A stretch of DNA of 5,561 nucleotides from Planctomycetaceae bacterium (GTDB taxonomy: Bacteria; Planctomycetota; Planctomycetia; Planctomycetales; Planctomycetaceae): the NCBI GenBank assembly GCA_023258825.1, contig JALQWE010000280.1, positions 1 to 5,561 of the forward strand. Reading direction: 5' to 3'. The notes under the pieces were generated by a model. That model worked only from the letters and a program-made list of their open reading frames with translations. It was not told the DNA's origin and made no database searches. The translations under genes and the position numbers were made by a program. This document shows positions 1 to 5,561 of this stretch, one piece after another; positions within the stretch are counted from its first letter, which is position 1, and each line of letters starts with the position of its first letter.

Positions 1-473
1 GTGATGAGGTCCTGTCGGGCGACGTAGCCCTGATTCGCAGCATTGTCGAATCCACCGGCGTTTTTCATGCGTTTGAAGTGGATGTCGCTGTCGAACTGGT
101 GGAAGACCGACTTCAGCAGGGTACCGCTTCCGGCTATCACTTTCTGATCGCAGAACGCCGAGACGGCGCTGCGGGCTATGTCTGCTATGGCGAAATCGCC
201 TGCACCACCGGAAGCTACGACGTCTACTGGATCGCCGTGACCAAAGCCTGTCAGGGGGCTGGCCTGGGAAGGGCACTCCTGACGCTGACCGAGCAACGGA
301 TTGCGGCCCGTGGAGGCCGAAAAATCTACCTCGAAACTTCCGGACGCCCGGACTACCTGCCGACTCGCACGTTTTACGAGCGCTGCCAGTACATCCGAGC
401 CGCAGAGCTCCCGGATTTTTATGCCGATCATGACGCCAAAATCGTCTATGTGAAAGACGTACGCAACCACTGA
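1..473 (+). CDS. GNAT-family N-acetyltransferase, 5'-truncated by the window edge
   Basis: Likely transfers an acyl group, usually acetyl from acetyl-CoA, to an amine on an unknown substrate; probably cytoplasmic, as no signal or membrane segment is visible. The frame is open from base 3 and gives 156 residues ending at TGA 471-473. The core GNAT signature is clear: a beta strand YWIAV (visible residues 75-79) followed by the acyl-CoA pyrophosphate loop QGAGLG (84-89, matching Q/R-x-x-G-x-G/A) and an amphipathic helix. After it come IYLETSGR (108-115) and a TRTFYERCQY segment (121-130), typical of the C-terminal GNAT half. A GTG at 78 could be a start, but the 25 codons before it (IRSIVESTGVFHAFE region) read as coding and look like part of the domain, so the true start is probably upstream of the window. 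Third codon positions are richer in C than in the downstream genes. The substrate cannot be told from sequence. The GNAT call is firm; the family subtype is not. Confidence 0.88.
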   Translation, partial: DEVLSGDVALIRSIVESTGVFHAFEVDVAVELVEDRLQQGTASGYHFLIAERRDGAAGYVCYGEIACTTGSYDVYWIAVTKACQGAGLGRALLTLTEQRIAARGGRKIYLETSGRPDYLPTRTFYERCQYIRAAELPDFYADHDAKIVYVKDVRNH

Positions 474-490
474 CCCCGAAGCAAACTCTC

Positions 491-520
491 CGCCGTCGAT
501 CACTCGAAACTGCCACGGCG
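491..520. repeat. Short inverted repeat between the GNAT gene and the large gene
   Basis: Arms CGCCGT (491-496) and ACGGCG (515-520) are perfect reverse complements around an 18-base loop. The loop start also contains TCGA-TCAC-TCGA (496-507), a possible inner 4-bp hairpin. There is no T-run after the right arm, so it does not qualify as an intrinsic terminator, although it sits 18 bases after the GNAT stop codon. It overlaps the -35 part of the proposed promoter for the next gene, so an operator role is possible. A 6-bp arm pair can easily arise by chance. Confidence 0.3.
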
Positions 521-532
521 ACGTGCTAGGCT
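504..532 (+). promoter_or_regulatory. Candidate sigma-70-like promoter of the large PVC-type gene
   Basis: A -35-like TCGAAA (504-509, 4 of 6 against TTGACA) is separated by 17 bases from a -10-like TAGGCT (527-532, 3 of 6 against TATAAT). The -10 is preceded by TG at 524-525, giving an extended -10 (TG-C-TAGGCT). Transcription would begin near 539-540, leaving a leader of about 44 bases before the ATG at 583. The optimal spacer and location favour it; the weak hexamers do not. Planctomycete promoters are poorly described by the E. coli consensus. Confidence 0.35.
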
Positions 533-582
533 CCCGATCTCGCGGAATCCACCTTCCTTTTTGTGACTCCCTGGAAACTCCC

Positions 583-3500
583 ATGCTCAACCCTTCCCGC
601 CCCCGAACGGTACACCTCCTGCTGGCGCTGGCCGCTGTCCTGACCGCGGTCGTCAATCCTGTTCAGGCCGAAGACCCGCCGATTCGGGCGTTGCTGGTCA
701 CGGGGGGATGCTGCCACGACTATGAACGACAGAAACGCATTCTGACGCGTGGCATCAGTGCTCGAGCTGACGTGCAATGGACTGTGGTGCATCAGGGTGG
801 CACGACAACCGACACAAAGATTCCGTTGTACGACGACCCGAACTGGGCGGACGGTTTTGACATTGTGGTACACAATGAGTGTTTTGCCGGCGTGGACGAC
901 AGAGAGTTTGTGGATCGAATTCTGAAGCCGCATCGCGAGGGGCTTCCGGCGGTTCTGATTCATTGTGCCATGCACAGTTATCGAGTGGGAGATGATCGCT
1001 GGTTTGAATTCTGTGGTGTGCAGTCTCCCGGGCACGGGCCTCATTATTCGTACATCATCACCAACGAGAAGCCGGATCATCCAATTATGGGTCGGTTTGG
1101 TGACCGATTTGAGGTACCGAAAGGAGAGCTTTATCACACAGTTCGTGTGTTTGATTCAGCCACACCACTGGCGACGGCGCGGCGACAGGACACCGGTGAG
1201 CCTCAGGTGTGTGTGTGGACCAACAACTACCATGGGACTCGGGTCTTTGCCACGACGGTCGGTCATTACAACGAGACGATGGTCACGCCTGAGTACCTGG
1301 ACCTTGTGACTCGAGGCCTGTTGTGGGCGGTTGGTCGGGATGTTGATCAGAGCATGGCTCCTGTTACGGAGGACTCGCAGCAGCAGATTCAGGCGCTGGC
1401 CACCGCGGCTTCAACGACATCTTCTCCGGTGCTGACGCAGGGCTGTTGTGGTGAGGGCAATCTGGTGTTCGGCAAGCCAGCGCAGGCGACCAGTGAAGAG
1501 ACGGGCAAGGGGAATCTGGCCCCAAAGGCTGTGGATGGTCGGCTGGATACTCGTTGGTGTGCGTCCGGTCCGCAGTCGGGTGAGTCGCTGACTCTGGATC
1601 TGGAATCTGCGCAATCTGTTCGTCACGTGCGACTGCACTGGGAGTCTCCTCAGGCTGTTTATCGTTACACGCTGGAGGGGTCTTCTGATGGACAGAGCTG
1701 GGAGTTACTGGCAGATCATTCACAGGCGGAAAAACGCAACGGACTTTCGACGGACGCGGTGAAGGCAGACAACCTGCGTTATCTCAGGGTGAATTTTCTT
1801 GGGTCGAGTGCTGGCTGGGGCAGTTTGTGGGAAGTCGAAGCGTACGCGGGCGACTTGCCGGCATTGCCCGAGGGTGTTGGAGCGGGCGCACAGGGACTGG
1901 CCAGTCTGGAAGACGTGAAGGGGCCTGAGGCGCTGGAAGTGACCATGTTCGCTGCGCCGCCTCAGGTCACCTATCCGGTGTGCATCACGACGTCCGCGGC
2001 CGGGGAAGTGTTTGTGGGCGTGGACGAGCAGGGGTCACTGGGAAAAGACCCGGGGCGCGGGAAGGTTGTGCGTTGTCAGGACACAGATGGTGACGGCCGA
2101 GCGGACCGATTCAATGATTTCGCGGTCATGGATCATCCGCGGGGTTTGATTTACGACAATGGATCATTGTGGGTCCTGCATCCGCCGTTTCTGTCGGTCT
2201 TTCGTGACACCAATGGTGACGGAACATCTGATGAGAGTGAAGTGCTGATTGAAGGAATCAGTACAGATGAAGTGAACAAGCGCGGGGCCGATCACACGAC
2301 CAATGGAATTCGGCTGGGAATTGACGGCTGGATCTACATCGCAGTGGGAGATTTTGGATTCAACAAGGCGGTTGGGAAGGACGGAACCACGTTAAGCCGT
2401 CGTGGCGGCGGGGTTGTGCGTGTCCGGCCGGACGGGACCGACATGGAAATTTTCAGCTGGGGTCAGCGGAACATCGTGGATATCGCGATTGATCCGCTGA
2501 TGAACATTTTCACGCGTGACAACACCAACGACGGTGGCGGCTGGGACATCCGGCTGTCGCATGTGATGCAGACGGCAAACTACGGCTATCCCTCTCAGTA
2601 CATCAATTTCACAGAAGAGATCATGCCGCCGCTGGCGGATTACGGTGGGGGATCGGGATGTGGTGCGTTGTATTTTCAGGATGGTCGGTGGCCTGAGCCC
2701 TATCGAGACATGTTGCTGACGTGTGACTGGGGGCGCAGCGAAGTTTTCAGTCACCGGTTGCCGGCTCATGGTGCGACATTTGATGCGCAGCAGGAGACTT
2801 TGTTTGGTGTTCCGCGTCCGACGGATGCCGATGCGGACGCCAGTGGCAGGCTGTACGTCACGAGCTGGAAGAACGGTGGCTTTTCGTATGACCGTCCGGA
2901 TGTCGGCTTTGTGGCGATGGCGGTGCCACGAGGCTATGTGGCGAAGCCGGCGCTGGTGTTTTCGGAATTGTCTGATCAGCGTCTGGTGGCTCAGCTGGGA
3001 CATGTCAGTGATGCCTGGCGTTTGCATGCACAGCGTGAGATTCTGCGGCGGCCGTCAATCACTGCCGAATCGTTGCGAGCGCTGGCACTGGACAAATCGG
3101 TGTCTGTGTTTGGAAGAGTTGCGGCGGTGTGGACGTTGCGTCAGAAGGACTGGGAGGGTTTTCGAGCGGCTTTTGTTTCATTGCTGCTGGATGCAGACAT
3201 ACGGGAGCATGTGATTCGGGCGGCGGCTGATCGGCGAAGTCAGGTCGACCGTGGGCATGCAGCCCCGATCGCCTCAAAGCTGGACGACAGCAATCCTCGG
3301 GTGCGTGCTGCGGCAATTGTCGCTATCGCGAGGCTGGGTGATGTGCGGCCAGCCGGACAATTGCTTGAGCTGACTCGGCGGACCGAACCCGTGTCCGTGG
3401 TTGAGGGGGATGCATGGCGACAGGCAGATCCTGGTCGAGTGATCCCGCATCTGGCGGTGCAGGCCCTTGTGGATCTGAAGGCGATCGATGTGTGTCTTGA

Positions 3501-4401
3501 GGCGATTGGAGGGCCTGAACACGCGGGAGCCATGGCGGCGCTGAAACGCATGCATGACTCAAGGACTGTGGATGGACTCTTCCGGCGACTGGGCACCAGC
3601 TATGACCGGTCCCTGCGAGCCGACATCTGGACAGCACTCATTCGGCTTTACCATCAGGAAGGCAGCTTTACGGAAGACAGTCCCAAATGGTGGGGGACAA
3701 GGCCGGATACGACGGGGCCGTACTATGATCGGCAGACGTGGTCGGAATCAGAACGCATTGCTGCAGCGCTGCGGGTGGCCATGCAGGAGGGTGATGAATC
3801 TCTGAGAGCGGAGCTGGCAGCGCAGTTGAAGAAGCATGTCGTCAGTCCGGATGGGCTGGCGGTGGAGCAGGTGGCGATGCAGGAATCCGAGCGAGCGATC
3901 GAAGTCCCGAAGGTGGATCCGACAAACCCGGACCTGATTGCCAACCTGGACTACTCAGAGGTCATCCGTCGGACTTTGGCGGTAGAGACTGCTGATGCAG
4001 CGCGTGGGCAGCAGTTGTTCCGACAGCAGTCGTGCATTAACTGTCACACGTATGCGAATGGCCAGCAACCTCGTGGCCCGCATCTTGTGGACATTGGCAA
4101 GCGATATAAGAAGGAAGAGTTGATTGAATCGATCGTGCATCCTGGTCGCAAGATTGCACAGGGATTTGATACCTGGGCATTTGCTCTGGATGACGGGCAG
4201 GTACAGACGGGATTCGTGGTGCTGGAGAGTGCTGAGACAGTGACTTTGCGGGACGCCACGGGGGTCTCCAGAGAATTGCTTCAGGATCGGATAGAGGAGC
4301 GAGTGAAGCAGGAGATTTCCATGATGCCTCAGGGGATCGTTGGCAATCTGACGCCGGAGCAGTTGGCGGACCTGCTGGCCTGGTTGTCGACTCTGCACTG
4401 A
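583..4401 (+). CDS. Exported ThuA / discoidin / PVC-type PQQ-dehydrogenase-like / HEAT / c-type cytochrome fusion protein
   Basis: Large periplasmic or outer-surface redox protein of 1272 residues, probably acting on carbohydrate. Modules in order: signal peptide 1-29 (hydrophobic HLLLALAAVLTAVV, cleavage after VQA); ThuA-like domain about 33-252 (starts ALLVTGGCCHDYE); F5/8C discoidin-like beta domain about 292-423 (AVDGRLDTRWCA, then a C-terminal WEVEAYAG); six-bladed GSDH-like propeller of the PVC-dehydrogenase type about 448-790; HEAT-like helical repeats about 800-1090; heme domain about 1135-1272 with CINCH (C1151, C1154, H1155) and likely distal ligand M1248 in ISMMPQG. Two calcium-type loops, DTDGDGRAD (500-508) and DTNGDGTSD (542-550), lie in the propeller. 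By-eye comparison places D570-H571 and R629-N630 at PQQ-site positions of soluble glucose dehydrogenase. The ATG at 583 is preferred over in-frame GTG 523 because the signal peptide begins there and the candidate -10 lies after 523; only a weak GGAAA (573-577) precedes it. ThuA, propeller and heme fusions are known in this group; the discoidin insertion is less usual. Substrate unknown. Confidence 0.93.
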   Translation: MLNPSRPRTVHLLLALAAVLTAVVNPVQAEDPPIRALLVTGGCCHDYERQKRILTRGISARADVQWTVVHQGGTTTDTKIPLYDDPNWADGFDIVVHNECFAGVDDREFVDRILKPHREGLPAVLIHCAMHSYRVGDDRWFEFCGVQSPGHGPHYSYIITNEKPDHPIMGRFGDRFEVPKGELYHTVRVFDSATPLATARRQDTGEPQVCVWTNNYHGTRVFATTVGHYNETMVTPEYLDLVTRGLLWAVGRDVDQSMAPVTEDSQQQIQALATAASTTSSPVLTQGCCGEGNLVFGKPAQATSEETGKGNLAPKAVDGRLDTRWCASGPQSGESLTLDLESAQSVRHVRLHWESPQAVYRYTLEGSSDGQSWELLADHSQAEKRNGLSTDAVKADNLRYLRVNFLGSSAGWGSLWEVEAYAGDLPALPEGVGAGAQGLASLEDVKGPEALEVTMFAAPPQVTYPVCITTSAAGEVFVGVDEQGSLGKDPGRGKVVRCQDTDGDGRADRFNDFAVMDHPRGLIYDNGSLWVLHPPFLSVFRDTNGDGTSDESEVLIEGISTDEVNKRGADHTTNGIRLGIDGWIYIAVGDFGFNKAVGKDGTTLSRRGGGVVRVRPDGTDMEIFSWGQRNIVDIAIDPLMNIFTRDNTNDGGGWDIRLSHVMQTANYGYPSQYINFTEEIMPPLADYGGGSGCGALYFQDGRWPEPYRDMLLTCDWGRSEVFSHRLPAHGATFDAQQETLFGVPRPTDADADASGRLYVTSWKNGGFSYDRPDVGFVAMAVPRGYVAKPALVFSELSDQRLVAQLGHVSDAWRLHAQREILRRPSITAESLRALALDKSVSVFGRVAAVWTLRQKDWEGFRAAFVSLLLDADIREHVIRAAADRRSQVDRGHAAPIASKLDDSNPRVRAAAIVAIARLGDVRPAGQLLELTRRTEPVSVVEGDAWRQADPGRVIPHLAVQALVDLKAIDVCLEAIGGPEHAGAMAALKRMHDSRTVDGLFRRLGTSYDRSLRADIWTALIRLYHQEGSFTEDSPKWWGTRPDTTGPYYDRQTWSESERIAAALRVAMQEGDESLRAELAAQLKKHVVSPDGLAVEQVAMQESERAIEVPKVDPTNPDLIANLDYSEVIRRTLAVETADAARGQQLFRQQSCINCHTYANGQQPRGPHLVDIGKRYKKEELIESIVHPGRKIAQGFDTWAFALDDGQVQTGFVVLESAETVTLRDATGVSRELLQDRIEERVKQEISMMPQGIVGNLTPEQLADLLAWLSTLH

Positions 4402-4502
4402 GAACTCTGAAGTGGACGACTGCATAAGCGGGCGGTGCTGCTGCCGGGAGTTCAGGGCGGTGTTTCATCCGTGTGCGTTCCCGCGCGGTACTGCTGCTGG
4501 CG

Positions 4503-4508
4503 GATAAT
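4503..4508 (+). promoter_or_regulatory. Candidate -10 element before the DUF218 gene
   Basis: GATAAT matches TATAAT at 5 of 6 positions and lies 44 bases before the GTG start, giving a predicted leader of about 37 bases. No acceptable -35 hexamer is seen at 16-19 bases upstream; that stretch is GC-rich (CCCGCGCGG). It may be a chance match, with the gene read through from the large gene upstream. Confidence 0.25.
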
Positions 4509-4528
4509 TGGAGAGGTTTTTGGCGTGA

Positions 4529-4540
4529 TCTGACGTCAGA
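4529..4540. promoter_or_regulatory. 12-bp perfect palindrome just before the ribosome binding site
   Basis: TCTGACGTCAGA is its own reverse complement and ends one base before the GGAGG of the DUF218 gene. If transcription starts near 4515 from the candidate -10, this would be a promoter-proximal site where a dimeric repressor or a small hairpin could act. It does not extend beyond 12 bp, and about one such palindrome is expected by chance in a window this long, so only its position is suggestive. Confidence 0.25.
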
Positions 4541-4545
4541 GGAGG
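4541..4545 (+). promoter_or_regulatory. Strong Shine-Dalgarno sequence of the DUF218 gene
   Basis: GGAGG (within AGAGGAGGG) sits 6 bases before GTG 4552. It decides the start: the alternative in-frame ATG at 4573 would be 27 bases away. It is much stronger than the site before the large gene. Confidence 0.75.
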
Positions 4546-4551
4546 GCGGCA

Positions 4552-5561
4552 GTGAAAAAGGCGATACCGCCGATGAAGACGAGTTCCAGCGATCGCGCGC
4601 CCGGCTGGATCGCGGTGACTCGGGGTGCTGCTCTGGGAATGGCCGTGCTTGTGTCCCTGAATCTGGCGGAAGTGCAGGTGTTGGGCACGAGTGCGGTGGA
4701 CAACTGGCTGGTGTCCCTGCGTCCGCTTTCGGAAACGCTGGGTGTTGTTGCACTGGCGGTAATGATTCCCTGCCTGTTGCTGTATGTTGTTCGTCCGGCG
4801 TTGCCTGGCGTTCTTCGCTCGGTTGTGTTTCTGGTGCTTCTGGCGGTGTGTGGTGCGTGGGTTCGCGAGTTGATGCAGGCGAATGCTCTTGCGGATCCGT
4901 TACAGCGTAATGCCGCGCTGACTCGACCGCTGGGGCTGCTGCTGATCAATTTGGTGATCGTGATTGGGATACCAGGAAGTGCCTTGCTGAGCAACCAGGG
5001 CCGGTCCTCGGTGTTTTCCATTCTGTTCAGCGCCGTGCTGACGCTGGCGGGATTTCCAATTCTGAGCATCCAGACGGAAGGTGTGCCGACGGGCGGGGCA
5101 GGGACTGCTGCCCGGGCGGTGGTGGTGTTTGCGACAGTGGGAGACGCTGGTGACGAGTTATCTGAGGCGATGATTGACCGGTTGACGACAGCGATAAAGC
5201 AGTTGCGTGAGCATCCGCGAAGTGTGTTGGTGCTTTGTGGTTCTGCCGGGGACCGTCAGTCGGCCACGATGATTCAGATGCGGAAATTTGTGACGGATGG
5301 TGGTGTGCAGGAGTCGCGGATACGGGATGACAGTGCTGGCGGGGAGTTGCAGAGTGTTTTGCAGCGTGTGCGTGAGCTTCCGCAGGTTGGTGAGGAGCCG
5401 GAAGTCGTGCTGGTCTCGCATTGGTACGAATTGGCGAGACTGAAGATATTGAGCCGCCGAAGTGGTTTGAGAGCAAGCCTGGTTGCGGCGGAACAGCAGC
5501 ATGCATTGTTTGGTCAGAACCGACTGGTTGTGTCCGAAGCGTGGCTGTATTGTCGGGCGAT
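4552..5561 (+). CDS. Multi-spanning membrane protein with C-terminal DUF218 (YdcF/SanA/ElyC-like) domain, 3'-truncated by the window edge
   Basis: Open for 336 codons plus two bases with no stop; an in-frame TGA at 4531 bounds it upstream, and GTG 4552 is chosen from the GGAGG at 4541. After a polar, positively charged N-terminus come four or five hydrophobic segments at about 23-43 (weakest), 61-81, 87-105, 127-149 and 152-172. A soluble region from about 188 reads as DUF218: a strand AVVVFATVG (189-197), helix LSEAMIDRLTTAIKQL, strand SVLVLCGSAGD (224-234), then a helix and GVQESRIRDD (251-260), strand EVVLVSHWYELARLKIL (284-300) and a following SGLRASLVAA strand. The VLVSHWYELAR stretch matches the family's VLVT-S-x-x-H-x-x-RA pattern, with the histidine position shifted. 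Members (SanA, ElyC, YdcF) are linked to envelope integrity and peptidoglycan or envelope polysaccharide steps, but the biochemistry is largely unsettled. It follows the large gene by 150 bases in the same direction. The DUF218 call is by pattern recognition; the rest of the domain is outside the window. Confidence 0.8.
   Translation, partial: MKKAIPPMKTSSSDRAPGWIAVTRGAALGMAVLVSLNLAEVQVLGTSAVDNWLVSLRPLSETLGVVALAVMIPCLLLYVVRPALPGVLRSVVFLVLLAVCGAWVRELMQANALADPLQRNAALTRPLGLLLINLVIVIGIPGSALLSNQGRSSVFSILFSAVLTLAGFPILSIQTEGVPTGGAGTAARAVVVFATVGDAGDELSEAMIDRLTTAIKQLREHPRSVLVLCGSAGDRQSATMIQMRKFVTDGGVQESRIRDDSAGGELQSVLQRVRELPQVGEEPEVVLVSHWYELARLKILSRRSGLRASLVAAEQQHALFGQNRLVVSEAWLYCRA

Noticed and set aside
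523..582. Earlier GTG start for the large gene
   Set aside because: Would add 20 polar residues before a normal signal peptide, and the proposed -10 lies inside it. ATG 583 gives a standard signal sequence at once.
1205..1218. GT-dinucleotide run
   Set aside because: Only a few repeats, in frame in the ThuA coding region (VCVW); explained by Val/Cys codons.
2080..2232. Dockerin or EF-hand domain from the two DxDGDGxxD-type loops
   Set aside because: The loops are isolated in the propeller without the paired helices of EF-hands or the duplicated dockerin layout; such calcium-type loops are common in PVC propeller proteins.
2392..3027. Open frame of 211 codons on the - strand inside the large gene
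   Set aside because: Lies opposite the clearly coding propeller region, has Arg/His-rich composition typical of antisense shadow frames, and shows no recognisable domain.
4402..4460. Intrinsic terminator after the large gene
   Set aside because: GAACTC (4402-4407) and GAGTTC (4448-4453) can pair, and GGCGG/CTGCC may form an inner stem, but the loop is 40 bases and no T-run follows.
4037..4753. Open frame of 238 codons on the - strand across the second gap
   Set aside because: Overlaps the heme domain and the start of the DUF218 gene, both well supported on the + strand; Pro/Ser/Arg-rich with no family resemblance.
4473..4910. 145-codon + strand frame at the beginning of the third gene
   Set aside because: Out of frame with the DUF218 gene and rich in Gly/Cys/Ser, as expected for a shifted reading of a GC-rich gene. 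The GTG 4552 frame has a good ribosome binding site, membrane segments and a recognised domain.
5027..5506. 159-codon - strand frame opposite the DUF218 domain
   Set aside because: His/Pro/Ser-rich antisense shadow of the + strand coding region.

Overview
The window carries three genes on the + strand: the end of one, a complete giant one, and the start of a third. The giant gene has the composite architecture (signal peptide, ThuA-like module, PVC-type PQQ-dehydrogenase-like propeller, HEAT-like repeats, C-terminal CxxCH heme domain) typical of Planctomycetes and Verrucomicrobia. I therefore infer a planctomycete-like member of the PVC superphylum. This rests on recognised protein families, not on a database search.

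Layout. Bases 1-473 hold the 3'-terminal 156 codons of a GNAT-type N-acetyltransferase whose start lies before the window. Bases 474-582 are a short gap with a possible sigma-70-like promoter and a short inverted repeat. Bases 583-4401 encode a 1272-residue exported multidomain protein. Bases 4402-4551 are a second gap with a possible -10 element, a 12-bp perfect palindrome and a strong Shine-Dalgarno sequence. From 4552 to the window end runs an open frame of 336 codons without a stop, encoding a multi-spanning membrane protein with a C-terminal DUF218 (YdcF/SanA/ElyC-like) domain.

How the parts may work together. The large protein looks like a self-contained periplasmic redox enzyme: a discoidin-like module could bind glycan, a PQQ-sugar-dehydrogenase-like propeller could oxidise it, and the fused c-type heme could take the electrons. 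The ThuA-like module fits sugar chemistry as well. The DUF218 protein would act at the cell envelope. The GNAT gene has no obvious link to the other two. The large and DUF218 genes could be cotranscribed (150-bp gap, no convincing terminator between them), but the gap is wide enough for a separate promoter.

No RNA genes, mobile elements, CRISPR arrays or phage genes were seen. The most notable items are the unusual domain fusion in the large protein, the apparent retention of PQQ-site residues in its propeller, and a change in G/C strand skew along the window.
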